From: Debaryomyces hansenii CBS767
Taxonomy: Eukaryota > Ascomycota > Pichiomycetes > Serinales > Debaryomycetaceae
Length of the DNA stretch: 64,000 nt
Assembly (NCBI RefSeq): GCF_000006445.2
Contig: NC_006045.2
Coordinates: 124,001-188,000, forward strand
Direction: 5' to 3'
Positions 1 through 10,486 of this stretch are shown piece by piece. The notes beneath the pieces are model-generated. The model saw nothing but the letters and a program-made list of their open reading frames with translations. It did not search any database and had not been told where the DNA came from. How positions within the stretch are numbered: the stretch's first letter is position 1; each line of letters starts with the position of its first letter. The translations under genes were made by a program, and so were the position numbers.

Positions 1-526
1 CAGATTGTAATGCCTTAGCAACTCCTGAATCAATCAAGATTAATTCGTCCAAATTATTAATTAATGCAACTGAATCAGGCGATCCAGGCGACGGGTGAAT
101 AACCTTGACACCTTGTATATACTTTTCTTCAATATTTTCGATTTCCTTAATGATTTCAGAACCCACTTCCGATGTTACGTACTGACCCATATTAATCACT
201 TTCAAATTTCCGTCTATGACCACATAAAGCTCCGACTCATCGCAATTGAACGTCAATTGCGATACATTGGTCAAGTTTTCAATTCGTCTGATTTCATGTC
301 CCTCCGCCACATCTCCCGTCTCAAGCAACGAGAGCTTATCCAAAACTATGGACGACATATTCGAACATGCAAAATACCCCGTCAAGTTTCCAATTGATAA
401 TAGATTCAAATCATTTTTATCTCCTTCCAGAAAATCTATCGTATCATTGAAGATGCGAATACCTTCGGGCTTGGTCGAAAGTTTGAAACCTAAGTCTTCT
501 GAACTCGTTTCTTGCAAGGCAATCAT
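1..526 (-). CDS. NUP159: Nucleoporin Nup159, N-terminal part (gene runs off the left edge)
   Basis: An open frame reads leftward from an ATG at 524-526 to the window edge, about 175 codons. It begins MIALQETSSEDLGFKLS, which matches the start of S. cerevisiae Nup159 (ETSEDFGFK motif). The visible part should be the N-terminal beta-propeller that binds the mRNA-export helicase Dbp5 on the cytoplasmic face of the nuclear pore. The FG-repeat and coiled-coil regions lie outside the window. The call rests on the N-terminal motif and on propeller-like alternating strands such as the stretch ending in VIHPSPGSPDSVALI. Lesser possibility: another propeller nucleoporin. Confidence 0.8.
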   Translation of the reverse strand, partial: MIALQETSSEDLGFKLSTKPEGIRIFNDTIDFLEGDKNDLNLLSIGNLTGYFACSNMSSIVLDKLSLLETGDVAEGHEIRRIENLTNVSQLTFNCDESELYVVIDGNLKVINMGQYVTSEVGSEIIKEIENIEEKYIQGVKVIHPSPGSPDSVALINNLDELILIDSGVAKALQS

Positions 527-1062
527 CTTTCGTTGACTATTGTCCTAATATCCAATGGTTTATCTACAACTTCATATAACTAACTAACCGCTCTGATCAA
601 AAAAACAAATCCATCAGCGAAAACCCCGTCTATATACAGGCCTCATATAAAAACATGAACCTATTCATTATGAACTACACCATAACCAAGCCATCCTGGT
701 TGTCTCGCAGCACAGAGAAACCCCGTATGATGTCAGAATTGTCTTTCCTACAAGATCCGACATTGACACGGAACCATATACGCCCTAATTAGACTCTTCA
801 ACGAGAAGAAAACTGACCCATAAGGCCCAGACCTACGTCCAAATACTATTATTAAGACCCTACTGTTGCCCCTATGCGGCATTGCAATAGGGCAGTCAAG
901 GTTACACGGAAAACCTTCAAATGGAAGCAAATCCGTAAATCCGTAGGAGCTTAAAGGGGGAATTAATCCGTAAGGTTTGAGAACGGAACAAAAAAAAGCG
1001 GGTGAACACGTGATCGGAATAAAAATTTATCACCAAAATGTAACCCCAGTCGTAAATTAACC
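527..1062. other. Divergent intergenic region, NUP159 / unknown gene
   Basis: No convincing gene. It serves as promoter for both neighbours. A CACGTG E-box (Cbf1-type) lies at 1007-1012, about 50 bp before the ATG at 1063. The small open frame on the minus strand here has no coding character. Confidence 0.6.
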
Positions 1063-2136
1063 ATGATTAATTATCATCTGGCATCAATAACAGGATATAA
1101 AGCTATGTTTGGATCATCATTTGCTAGATCTAACGGACAAGGGGTGTCGTCCCCACCATCGCATTTCAAAGATTCTGCGAGAAATGCTATTTATCTGCAG
1201 TTGTCACCACTGGTGATAACGTCGACTGGTGCAGCGTCCATACGATCGGCACCGTCACAGTTCAAGAACTCACATAACCACATACTGCAGCGGTCACTGG
1301 CATCAAGTGTATTTTCTACCAACAAGCGGTCTGTGCGTTCAGCTCCTTCAATATACTCGAGTTCGACGGCCACGATACCAGAGGACTCGGAACCCATTTC
1401 TACTTCGGTGGAGCAGCTCGTCAACGATATAGCGTTGCACGAGACGTATTTTTTGGAACAGGTACAAGAGAAAGTGCGCCGGGGGTCAATGGTAAGCATG
1501 GATGATATGGATGATAGTGACGATTTATATAAGATTTCGCTTGGGTCACAGCTACAGTATCAGAACGTCCCGGAGTCGCTCATAGATTGGAATTTAAATG
1601 TGACACGATGCAAGTTGATACTAACGCATTTGCCGTTGGTATCATCAATACCTGATTTCAGCTATTCCGCCCACTCGTTACCACAGATAGTGGGTGATTT
1701 GGCAAACATGTGCCATCTTGTTCTAATTCAGCCGCATATTACTGACAAAGAATTGATATATACGTTGTTTTCTTCAAATATTTACCAGGAACACAACCTC
1801 GATTATCAGTTTAAGAAATCAGTGGCGGAAATATCTGTCAAACAATCACGTCTACTACAAATTAACTCCCCTAAGCTGAGCATTCTGTCACCTATCACCT
1901 CGTCTGACAATCAGAGTTTTTTGAAATTTAAGTTCAAAGAGATAGCTATTAGAAACTACTTAATTAACTTAGCTGCTGCTGCTACAACAGCTTACGAATA
2001 TAAAGTTAAGTCGGATAGTATTAAGAAATCATTAAAGATAGCTGATAAAAAGGGAAAGTTATCGAAAGATGAGAAAAAGAAGTTATGGGAACTGGTAAGA
2101 CTGGATGTATTCAAAAGAGCTGGCTTAGAAGAATAA
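1063..2136 (+). CDS. Uncharacterised 357-residue protein
   Basis: Open frame of 357 codons with a good ATG. I do not recognise the family. The first ~110 residues are rich in Ser, Thr, Ala and Pro and are probably disordered. The middle has an acidic DDMDDSDDLY patch near residue 148. From about residue 175 to the end the sequence is ordered and hydrophobic (ESLIDWNLNVTRCKLILTHL and later segments). It finishes with a basic helix, KGKLSKDEKKKLWELVRLDV, that looks conserved. No signal peptide or clear membrane span. It lies divergent from NUP159 and tail-to-tail with FCF2 (about 100 bp apart). Length and compositional structure make it a real gene; function unknown. Confidence 0.7.
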   Translation: MINYHLASITGYKAMFGSSFARSNGQGVSSPPSHFKDSARNAIYLQLSPLVITSTGAASIRSAPSQFKNSHNHILQRSLASSVFSTNKRSVRSAPSIYSSSTATIPEDSEPISTSVEQLVNDIALHETYFLEQVQEKVRRGSMVSMDDMDDSDDLYKISLGSQLQYQNVPESLIDWNLNVTRCKLILTHLPLVSSIPDFSYSAHSLPQIVGDLANMCHLVLIQPHITDKELIYTLFSSNIYQEHNLDYQFKKSVAEISVKQSRLLQINSPKLSILSPITSSDNQSFLKFKFKEIAIRNYLINLAAAATTAYEYKVKSDSIKKSLKIADKKGKLSKDEKKKLWELVRLDVFKRAGLEE

Positions 2137-2239
2137 TCTTACGATACTTACAATTGTTAAATAATACTTTGTATATTTATACCATATAGTCATGATTAAT
2201 GAAATTCATATTAATTTAGTTATGCAAAATGAGAATTAA

Positions 2240-2950
2240 TTAATATTTCTTTCTCATACTTTTAACCTTCTTGTAATGATTTTTACCACCACTGGTTTTC
2301 TTATCTTGAATTTCAGTATACTTTCTCCTGAAATATTTCTTTCTATCATTATCATTTAAGACTTCTTCCACCAAAGTATTTCCTCTATCACGTCTGTTCA
2401 TCCTTGCAGAATAAAACTCAGTGTTACCTTCAACGACAGTACCCATTTGAAAGAATTTTGGGATTTCCCATTTGTCCTTTTTATAATGTCTCTTTGGATC
2501 CAATGCATTTCTTTGTTTAATGATAGACAAATCCCTCTTTACGCTAGCAGTCAACTCTGGTTGTTTCATATTAAACCACTTCGATCCCGAGTCTAATTGC
2601 TCTTCCTTTCCTGCTTTCTTTGGTTTATGTATTATTGGATCGTTTATTCTGGTTATATCATTAATCTTTTTTATCGTAGCTATTTCCTTGTTTAAATTTT
2701 CTTCCAAATTTGATTCAAGTTTTGGTAGTTTCGAGATAGACTTCTGTATTTTTTTAAACTCGTCGTCTTCATCTACAACCGCTTGGTTTGCATTTTTGGT
2801 TTGTTGATTTAATTCGGAGAATAAATTCTCCAACGATAATGATGGATCTATAGTGTCCTTATGGCCTTGGTCCGAGGAGAATGATTCCGTCCCAGAGATT
2901 AATTCTGTTTCAGAAGTATCTCCTTTATGTAGAGAGTTTTGAGCTACCAT
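2240..2950 (-). CDS. FCF2: Fcf2-like rRNA-processing factor of the SSU processome
   Basis: 236 codons. The second half carries the Fcf2 domain: GSKWFNMKQPELTASVKRDL, then IKQRNALDPKRHYKK, a KFFQMGTVVEG segment and a very basic C-terminus ending MRKKY. In yeast Fcf2 is an essential nucleolar protein for early pre-rRNA cleavage (sites A0-A2) leading to 18S rRNA. The N-terminal third is acidic and low complexity, as usual in the family. Upstream (minus-strand 5' side, about 3010) lies CTCATCTC, close to the PAC element of ribosome-biogenesis genes, followed by a T-run; this is suggestive only. Confidence 0.88.
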   Translation of the reverse strand: MVAQNSLHKGDTSETELISGTESFSSDQGHKDTIDPSLSLENLFSELNQQTKNANQAVVDEDDEFKKIQKSISKLPKLESNLEENLNKEIATIKKINDITRINDPIIHKPKKAGKEEQLDSGSKWFNMKQPELTASVKRDLSIIKQRNALDPKRHYKKDKWEIPKFFQMGTVVEGNTEFYSARMNRRDRGNTLVEEVLNDNDRKKYFRRKYTEIQDKKTSGGKNHYKKVKSMRKKY

Positions 2951-3115
2951 CCTACTATGTGTTATATGATTATTATTCTTTGCTTCTTATTCCTTTCACT
3001 ATATAAAAGAGATGAGGTTTATAAAGGAATTTTTTTTTTGAAAATATAATTTATATGCAAGTCCAGACTCTACATAGTGTTAACAATAATCGTGAATATA
3101 TTCATTTATATACAT

Positions 3116-4333
3116 CTAATGTAATGTCTTAACCGATTCAGATAATAATTCTTCGTCATATTTATCTAATACGACCTTTTTAGTATCTTCATCATTAATT
3201 CCGGTGTCGGCTTTTTCTGGTAACCCAATAACTACGTTTCCATCAAGTAGAATTTGGTTCATTAACCATAATCTTCTTTTTTCTTTAACCGACGTGGATA
3301 ATTGTTTACTCACAGTTTTATTGATCTTTGTCGCAGTAGCAAGCTGCGTCTTTAAATTGTTATGAATTTTTTTCAAATCTTCAAGTTCTTCGGTATTTGC
3401 GAAATCCATACTGCCATCATCTTCTGGCGCAGTATAGCTAGAACTTATTGATTTGGCTACTTTTTGAAGCTCATCGTCATATTGTGACATATAATCCAAA
3501 TACTCATTTTCTTCAATAGAAGGTATTATTTCATCATCATTATTTTCTAAGTACGCATGATACCTGTCACTAGCCAATTTATATTGTTGCGTATTGAATG
3601 GTTGATCATAAAAGGCGCTAATACTATTATCCTTATTCGCAAGGGTATTAACAAAGTTCTTGTTGAACCACCATGGGTTTCTTAAGTCGTAATCTTGGTC
3701 GATCACCGATAAATATTCATATTCGTCAAAATCATCGTTATCGGAGGCTATTGGCGCCATCTTTTCTTTCTTGATTCTTTCTTTAATCAACGCCAACGCA
3801 TCTCGGGCCAGATGCAAGTCGTGGACCCCCTTTACATGTTTTGCCAAAGCATCTGAACGTGTGAAATGCTTTTCACATTCTGGAATCGGACAAAAATATG
3901 GCTTTTCACCCGTGTGTGTACGACAGTGGGAAATTAACGCAAACCTCGAAGGTTGTTCCATTGCATATCGCGAGCAGCCTTCCCAATGGCAAGTATATCG
4001 AATTGGTGTATTTGGACTCAAATGTGCTATGTGAGCTAAATGAGTGGAACTTAGATGCGTAACTAACGACGTGAGCGTAGGATAGTTTCTCTTCTTACAA
4101 TCAACCCATTTACAAACAAACATATTGTTATTCTTTTTCTTCTTACTATTATTGGTATTACCGCTGGTATTGGTATCGTCATTTGTATTCTTAGAAGCCG
4201 ACTTTCCTTCATGTTCATGTTCATATTCATGCTCACCATCCACCTCGGTATTCTTGTCTTCTTGCAGCTCCAAATTTACCGAATCATCATTGACCGGTAT
4301 ATCCTCTTCCTTTTCCACCTTTATATCAGACAT
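3116..4333 (-). CDS. C2H2 zinc-finger protein, YY1/Iec1-like (possible INO80 subunit)
   Basis: 405 codons. After an acidic, Asn/Lys-rich N-terminus (about residues 1-70) come three C2H2-type fingers within about residues 72-172: FVCKWVDCKK...HLSSTHL, YTCHWEGCSR...HCRTHTGEKP and YFCPIPECEK...HVKGVH. The arrangement CxWxxC followed by a TGEKPYFCP linker resembles YY1 and the S. pombe Ino80-complex subunit Iec1. The rest is acidic, with a predicted coiled coil around LEDLKKIHNNLKTQLATATK and a KRRLWLMNQILL segment that looks conserved. The finger assignment is certain; membership of INO80 is inference. It lies in the same orientation as FCF2 and FRS2. Confidence 0.7.
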   Translation of the reverse strand: MSDIKVEKEEDIPVNDDSVNLELQEDKNTEVDGEHEYEHEHEGKSASKNTNDDTNTSGNTNNSKKKKNNNMFVCKWVDCKKRNYPTLTSLVTHLSSTHLAHIAHLSPNTPIRYTCHWEGCSRYAMEQPSRFALISHCRTHTGEKPYFCPIPECEKHFTRSDALAKHVKGVHDLHLARDALALIKERIKKEKMAPIASDNDDFDEYEYLSVIDQDYDLRNPWWFNKNFVNTLANKDNSISAFYDQPFNTQQYKLASDRYHAYLENNDDEIIPSIEENEYLDYMSQYDDELQKVAKSISSSYTAPEDDGSMDFANTEELEDLKKIHNNLKTQLATATKINKTVSKQLSTSVKEKRRLWLMNQILLDGNVVIGLPEKADTGINDEDTKKVVLDKYDEELLSESVKTLH

Positions 4334-4559
4334 AGTTAGTTATAGGTGGATGTATGGCTTAATATATCACTAAAATATCGATTTCATTCATATTCCTCGC
4401 GGTTGAATTTTGTGTAGTAACCAATTTATAGCTCTATCATTTCTTCAGTATACCAAATGTACTAATTATACAAATTATTTATATTATGAATGTACTAGTC
4501 AAGAGAATACATAACCCACTAATAGAGTTACATCTATTTAAAATATGTGCAAAATTAAG

Positions 4560-6047
4560 TTAAACCAAATCTTCATCTAATCTAGCAGCTGGATTAGTTT
4601 CGACAAAATCTAAGGAAACCTTATGACCTACTAATTCCCTAATATTAGAAACACCGTACTTAATCATGGTAGGTCTCTCTAAAGACAAACCCCAACCTAA
4701 AACTCTCAAATTCTTTGGTAAGCCCATTGGTTCTAACATTTCTGGTCTGAACATACCCGAGTTACCAATTTCAACCCATTTACCCAAACCCTTGTGGTAG
4801 GCGAAGATTTCCAATGAAGGTTCGGTATATGGATTGTATGCAGCTTTAAATCTTAAACCATTAACACCCATCTTGGCAAAGAAGTCTTCCATGAAACCAA
4901 TTAAATCACCTAAAGTGATGTCGTAACCGGCCATGACACCTTCGACTTGATGGAATTCTGCCAAATGGGTGGCATCGACGGCTTCGTTACGGAAAACTCT
5001 GTCGATGGAGAATAATCTTGTTGGCTTTGGATCTTTGGCTAATTTATGCAACATAGCGGCCGAAATAGCAGTGGTGTGAGTTCTTAAGACCATTCTTAAC
5101 GATTCTTCTTCTCTCCATGGGTATCTGTAACCAATGGATCCGAATTTACCTTCTTCATGCACTTGTCTAATATTTTCCCAGTATTCCATGTCGTCAGGCT
5201 TACCGGCCTTAACTGGATCTTTCAAGTAGAAAGTGTCCTGCAAGTCACGAGCAGGGTGTTGTTGAGGAACGAACAACGTATCGAAGTTCCAGAACCCAGT
5301 CTCGACATATTGGTTCGATGGCATTTCGGTGAAACCCATTGAGAAGAAAATCTGTCTAAATTCTTCCTTGACCTTCATCAATGGATGGAGCGCACCAGAG
5401 TGTGGGTATACCCCTTCAGAGTTGAAGTTGTATGGCTTGAATTGCGCATCCTTCCACTTCCCACTGGTGATCATGTCCGAGGTGATATCGGTTTCCATCG
5501 TCACAATCTCCAACCCGAACTTGGCAGCCTTGGTGACGTTGAAACCAACAATCTTGGTCAATGTGACCAACTTTCTCTTCTTCAACTCGGTTAACTCTTT
5601 CTTGTCGTCCAACGTACCGGTTTCCTTAATAGTCTTTAACTGGCTCACAGCAGTGTCTTCCGGCAACTTGTCCACCTTAGACACCAATTTATCGTCGTTC
5701 TTTCCAATCCACCCGTTCTTGAACGCCTTACCCTGGCCCAACTTTCCAACCTGCCCCAATTTGGCATTAACGTCCGAAATCTTCAACCCATCGAGCGACT
5801 TCATCACTTCTTCCAACAACCTCATTTCATGCGAACCGGCCCCAAGAAACTCCTCCGCTTCCTTGGTCAAAATCCACTTGTCCGTCTCGATTTTCTTGAA
5901 ATTGATCATTTCCTTCGCCCAGAGCGACGTCAAGTTCGAGTGGAGCGTATTAGCATCGATTTTTGCAAATTCCGGGACTTCCAACGTACTTTCTATCCCA
6001 TCATGCTCATTAACTGACTTCAATATCTGCAACTGTAAGTCTGACAT
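4560..6047 (-). CDS. FRS2: Phenylalanyl-tRNA synthetase alpha subunit, cytosolic
   Basis: 495 codons, the usual length for the eukaryotic cytosolic alpha subunit. The N-terminal ~200 residues contain winged-helix DNA-binding-fold modules (MSDLQLQILKSVNEHDGIES...). The class II catalytic core follows, with GFTEMPSNQYVETGFWNFD (motif 1 region), HPARDLQDTFYL, FRNEAVDATHLAEFHQVEG (motif 2) and GWGLSLERPTMIKYG (motif 3). It forms an (alpha-beta)2 enzyme with Frs1 and charges tRNA-Phe. In S. cerevisiae FRS2 (YFL022C) and LPD1 (YFL018C) are also close together, so this pairing is conserved. Confidence 0.96.
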   Translation of the reverse strand: MSDLQLQILKSVNEHDGIESTLEVPEFAKIDANTLHSNLTSLWAKEMINFKKIETDKWILTKEAEEFLGAGSHEMRLLEEVMKSLDGLKISDVNAKLGQVGKLGQGKAFKNGWIGKNDDKLVSKVDKLPEDTAVSQLKTIKETGTLDDKKELTELKKRKLVTLTKIVGFNVTKAAKFGLEIVTMETDITSDMITSGKWKDAQFKPYNFNSEGVYPHSGALHPLMKVKEEFRQIFFSMGFTEMPSNQYVETGFWNFDTLFVPQQHPARDLQDTFYLKDPVKAGKPDDMEYWENIRQVHEEGKFGSIGYRYPWREEESLRMVLRTHTTAISAAMLHKLAKDPKPTRLFSIDRVFRNEAVDATHLAEFHQVEGVMAGYDITLGDLIGFMEDFFAKMGVNGLRFKAAYNPYTEPSLEIFAYHKGLGKWVEIGNSGMFRPEMLEPMGLPKNLRVLGWGLSLERPTMIKYGVSNIRELVGHKVSLDFVETNPAARLDEDLV

Positions 6048-6645
6048 ATTTATTGACTCTTATATATATCCTGCGTGTGCTCTATGTGCTCTAACCGGAC
6101 TATTTGTCGATGCCTTCGCTGTATATTTCTGGTATTAATTAGTTGTGAATCATTTTCAACGCTTTTGTGTAACTTTCACCGATTTTCGAATTTTTCACCA
6201 AAACCTGCAAATCGTGCAACATCGCAACGGTGTTCCCAAGTTAACTATGGTGGGTCATACGTTCGGTGTACCGGACTAAGTAAATTCGGTACCCGAATAA
6301 AGTATGCAAAAAACATGACATTTGTAGCAAGGTTGCCAGATGGAATGATCAGGTACAGCCAAAAATGAGTACGGCTGAGTAACGCATCGTCCGGTGATGC
6401 TTGTGAGCAATGAACAACGAGCAACAAGCAATAAGAGCAATGCGAGCCAAACAATATAAAAACGTAGAAAATCCCGATGCAGAAGTAGAAATCAAATTTA
6501 TAAATACATTCAGATTCAATTGAGTTCATATAATAGTTACTTTTAATTGATACTACTGAAATACTTTATATTTGAATTGTTATTTGATTGCTACTGGATC
6601 AGCATAATCGAATTGATATAACACAGAGACAACTACACTAGAAAT
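6048..6645. other. Divergent intergenic region, FRS2 / PMP3
   Basis: About 600 bp between divergent genes. It is A/T rich toward PMP3 with a TATA-like TATAAAAA near 6456. No RNA gene or open frame with coding character was seen; overlapping small frames on both strands are shadows. Confidence 0.5.
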
Positions 6646-6819
6646 ATGGCTTTTACATGTTCAGATATCTTCAAGATCATCATTGCAATCATCTTGCCTC
6701 CATTGGGAGTGTTCCTTGAAAGAGGATGTGCCTCGTCGTTCTGGATAAATATCGTTTTGACGATTTTGGGTTATATTCCAGGTATTATCCACGCGTTGTA
6801 CGTGATATTGAAGTATTGA
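6646..6819 (+). CDS. PMP3: Plasma-membrane proteolipid 3 (UPF0057/Pmp3 family)
   Basis: A 57-codon gene. The product is two hydrophobic helices joined by a short polar turn: MAFTCSDIFKIIIAIILPPL, GVFLERGCASSFWINIVLTI and LGYIPGIIHALYVILKY. The PPLGVFLERGC and LGYIPGIIHALYVI signatures are diagnostic of the Pmp3/RCI2/stress-induced hydrophobic peptide family. In yeast Pmp3 sits in the plasma membrane and helps maintain membrane potential under cation stress. It stands alone, divergent from FRS2 and convergent with LPD1. Identity is very secure despite the small size. Confidence 0.95.
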   Translation: MAFTCSDIFKIIIAIILPPLGVFLERGCASSFWINIVLTILGYIPGIIHALYVILKY

Positions 6820-7137
6820 GGAGTTGAAGAGCGAAAAAGAAAGAAGGGAGCGAGTGAGGTTTGGTCGGTGAATGTTGCGAAAACAAATTTTCGTGATGGT
6901 TGCGATGCTTTTATCTCGGTAATCTGCTGGAAACTCGAATGACTGGCTAGGTTGTAATTGGTGCTACACCTGTTTCCACATGTATAGATTCTACAGAGTA
7001 ATGTATTTTTATTGATTTACAACGAGCTATCAAATATTGTATATTGTAGGCCCTCGAGATCGAGATCTCGCAGGAACGAAAAATTTATAAAAAGATTAAT
7101 TTTTAGGATAAAAAAATTCTAAGCATCGTGACGGGGC
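6820..7137. other. Convergent intergenic region, PMP3 / LPD1
   Basis: About 320 bp of 3' flanks. A small inverted repeat, CGAGATCGAGATCTCG, lies near 7054-7070. Poly-T/A runs suit the 3' ends of both genes. No gene seen. Confidence 0.45.
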
Positions 7138-8625
7138 TTAGAAGTTAATTGGCTTGTCAAAAGTAGCTAAAGCAGCTTCCTTGAATGCTTCGGATAAGGT
7201 TGGGTGAGCATGACAGGTTCTGGCGATGTCTTCGGTAGAAGCACCGTATTCTAAGGCTAAACCGGCTTCAGCGATCATTTCACCGGCGTTACTACCGATG
7301 ATGTGGACACCCAAGACACGTTGGGTTTCGGCATCAGCAATGAACTTGACGAAACCATCGGTGTCCAAGTTGGTCTTAGCTCTAGAGTTGGCAATGAATG
7401 GGAACTTACCGATCTTGTATTTGATTCCTTGTTCCTTCAATTGTTCTTCGTTGGCACCAACCCAAGCAACTTCTGGGTGAGAATACATAACAGAAGGAAT
7501 GTTGGCGTAGTTGACGTGACCGTGGCCGTTCTTGATGTATTCGGCAGCAGCGATACCTTCTTCTTCAGCCTTGTGGGCTAACATAGGACCGTAGGTAACA
7601 TCACCAATAACTCTGATATGTTCATGCTTGGTTCTGAATTGGTTGTCAATGACCAATCTTCCCTTGTCATCAGCTTCTAAGCCAATCTTGTCGAAGTTTA
7701 ATCCGTTGGTAAATGGTCTTCTACCAATAGCGACTAATAAGACATCAGCATCTAAGTCTTCCTTCTTTCCGGACTTGACATCTTCAACTTCGATCTTGAC
7801 GGTTTCACCATCTCTAACACCCTTAGTGACCTTTGTGCCTAACTTGAATTTCAATCCTTGCTTGCCCAATAACTTTTGAATTTGTTTGGCGACTTCACCA
7901 TCCATACCAGCACCAATGGCGTTTTGGAATTCGATGACGGTGACTTCAGAACCTAATCTGGACCACACAGAAGCCATTTCTAAACCAATGATACCACCAC
8001 CGATGATAGACATCTTCTTTGGGACTTCCTTCAAGGCCAAGGCACCAGTGGAAGAAACAATTCTTTCTTCGTCAATTTCGATACCTGGGAATGGAGTTGG
8101 CTCAGAACCAGTGGCTACAACAATGTTCTTAGCACTGATTTGAATGTCTTCAGAACCGTCGATTGGCTTCACGTTGACATTGTTTTCATCAATAAATGAA
8201 CCCTCACCCTTGAAGTAAGTAACACCGTTCTTCTTAAGTAACATTTCAACACCACCGGTTAAACCCTTGACAGCCTTGTCCTTAGCAGCTTGCAAGGTGT
8301 CGATGTTGATGGAAACATCCCCTGAAATTTCAATACCTCTGTGCTTAGAGTCATGTTGAATTTGATGGAATAATTGGGAGTTGTTCAATAAAGACTTGGA
8401 TGGAATACAACCAACATTCAAACAAGTACCACCTAAAGAACCTCTTTTTTCTATACATGCGGTCTTCAAGTTTAATTGGGCACTCTTGATAGCCGAAACG
8501 TAACCACCTGGACCACCACCAATTACGACGACATCGAATTCTTGCGTGGAAGCATGTCTAACAAATTGGGCAATTTTAATCGCCTTGTTGTTGAGACCTC
8601 TGAAACTACTGGAACTTCTTAACAT
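7138..8625 (-). CDS. LPD1: Dihydrolipoamide dehydrogenase, mitochondrial (E3)
   Basis: 495 codons. Residues 1-27 form a Ser/Arg-rich mitochondrial presequence. The FAD motif GGGPGG is at 36-41 and the redox disulfide [13 protein letters not shown] uses C68 and C73. A second nucleotide-binding motif, [13 protein letters not shown], binds NAD. The C-terminal HAHPTLSEA supplies the catalytic His-Glu pair. The enzyme reoxidises lipoamide in the pyruvate, 2-oxoglutarate and branched-chain dehydrogenases and in the glycine-cleavage system. A CCAAT box (ATTGG on the plus strand near 8670) about 45 bp upstream could be a HAP-complex site, which would suit respiratory control. Confidence 0.97.
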   Translation of the reverse strand: MLRSSSSFRGLNNKAIKIAQFVRHASTQEFDVVVIGGGPGGYVSAIKSAQLNLKTACIEKRGSLGGTCLNVGCIPSKSLLNNSQLFHQIQHDSKHRGIEISGDVSINIDTLQAAKDKAVKGLTGGVEMLLKKNGVTYFKGEGSFIDENNVNVKPIDGSEDIQISAKNIVVATGSEPTPFPGIEIDEERIVSSTGALALKEVPKKMSIIGGGIIGLEMASVWSRLGSEVTVIEFQNAIGAGMDGEVAKQIQKLLGKQGLKFKLGTKVTKGVRDGETVKIEVEDVKSGKKEDLDADVLLVAIGRRPFTNGLNFDKIGLEADDKGRLVIDNQFRTKHEHIRVIGDVTYGPMLAHKAEEEGIAAAEYIKNGHGHVNYANIPSVMYSHPEVAWVGANEEQLKEQGIKYKIGKFPFIANSRAKTNLDTDGFVKFIADAETQRVLGVHIIGSNAGEMIAEAGLALEYGASTEDIARTCHAHPTLSEAFKEAALATFDKPINF

Positions 8626-10486
8626 ATTGTTTCTATTTGATATATGAATCTACTAGAAATGTTGAAGCTTATTGGCCTATAAGGTCTTTAAAAATGATTT
8701 TATGGTTGATGTTGGTCCGAAGTTGGTCCGTCGCACGACCCTCCCTGCTAGTCCCGGGCCACCCATTTTGACTCCGTCCAGACCACTGGGAACACACGGA
8801 TGGGTCAGTAGAATGGGGTTGTAAACTTCATGATGCTTCTACAAGTGAGAAATGGTGGCGAACGAGACTCTGAACTTCATCATTTTATTCCCACGCTTGT
8901 TTCGTGGCAAGAAGCCATTACCATGACCGCAGCAAGTCCGGGATGCCGTTTATGGAATACTATTCGGGGTGCAAAATCGTAGTGATAAACATGGAGATCA
9001 TACCCAGCATGTAGGGGTCCTTTGCAACCTTCACAGTGGCCAAATATAAACTATTTTCTATAAAGCCGTAAGCCCGTAAGTTAAAGCTTAAGTAGGGAAG
9101 CAGATATTCGAGGTTTGATGACTGCCGCAACTTAGATTTTTACCTATAGCTGCAAATTGTAAACAATCACAACCGGCCCGTCACTATAGACCCTCTTGAA
9201 TCAATTTTAAATTACATGCTCATAATAATCTGTGCTTGCAACTTTAGAGACAAGAATATATGCTGTTGCAGTCTGCGACTATGATCATCATGTGTCACGA
9301 GGCATGATATGGGGTCTCTGCCTTTTGTCTGAGGTTAATAGGGCTTGAAGACTTCAGACTAATAATAGGCATTGCGAGGTTGCACTTGGCACGGGTAACA
9401 TAAACACGAAAGGTTCGATACCAGCAATTTAAACATATTGAAACCCGATCTTTGTCTCAGTTCCTGCAACTTACGATAATCCGTACGGCCCTATTTGTTC
9501 ATTGCTATGATAAAAAACGCGCACTTCATTTCTACATCTCTACGGGCCCAGGCCATCTCTGACCACCGTAGATCTACATTACGTTTTCAGCTATTTACAC
9601 CTAGACCTCTGGTCCTTGTACGGAGAGAAACTAGATCGCAGGAGGGGATACTATATTATCAGCATATTTTAGCACAAGAAAATATTCGTTATCGAAAGGC
9701 ATCACCCTTTTATGCTGCAATCTCATAACAGTGTTATCCCTGTAAAGCTTATTTTGTGATTGTGAACAATAGATGATGCGGTACACAAAAGACTAAATAC
9801 TAGCAGAGTTTTTATTGGTAAACTATAACACGTAGGCCGTATTGGAAACTGTGTCTTACAGTAGTTTCACATTGCGTTGCGTATAACACGGGAAACTCAA
9901 TCAAACGTGCTTGGTGATCGTGCATGTAGAATATATTTTAGTGGACGTGGAGTAGGAAATGAGATAGCCACTTCACGTAATGTCAAAGATCAGACCTGAT
10001 ATATGTATGACAATAGTATGACAAGGGAGCCACTTGCGATTCAATTGTGAAAGATAGATATAAGGTTCATTCCCACCATCAATTAACCCACAGTTAACCC
10101 TTCTTAATTGTACGATTTGCATCATAGTGTGATACAAATACTGCGGTGGTCATAAGAATATTTAATTCCTTTTTTATTGTTCTATTATATATATGGCTGT
10201 AGATACATTTTCATATGAATACTATTGTACGTTTATCTAACCGTTTGAGATAATTGAACGTTGAACAATAGCTGCGAATTAGGTAATATTTCCTTTTCAA
10301 TAGACGAAAGGTTGTTCTAACAATCTGCTATTACATTAGTCAGAGAGATAAATCTCGATACTCACTTATATATATATGCTTTTTAACAAGCAAGGATATC
10401 TTTTGTATTGGACATTTGGAGCTATCTGAAATAGTGTCAGTACTTGGTTATTTTTTATTATACAAAAAGATCGTGCTGTAATAGAT
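8626..10486. other. Long divergent intergenic region (1.86 kb), LPD1 / serine-rich unknown gene
   Basis: No conserved gene, tRNA or snoRNA could be supported. Near LPD1 there is a short direct repeat GTTGGTCCG (about 8709-8730). The rest is mixed composition with a TATATATATA run near 10366. An open frame at about 9495-9728 has no coding character. The size suggests a large regulatory region for the gene at 10487. Confidence 0.5.

Noticed and set aside
748..930. 60-codon open frame upstream of NUP159
   Set aside because: Random composition, no domain, lies in a divergent promoter.
5329..6138. 269-codon open frame on the plus strand
   Set aside because: Complete antisense shadow of FRS2, which has unmistakable synthetase motifs.
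9411..9421. GGTTCGATACC resembling a tRNA B box
   Set aside because: No A box, cloverleaf stems or acceptor pairing around it. A similar GGTTCGATTTG near 17225 and CGTTCGAATCA near 53410 fail in the same way.
9495..9728. 77-codon open frame in the long LPD1-side gap
   Set aside because: No coding bias or family, and basic/aromatic composition typical of chance frames.
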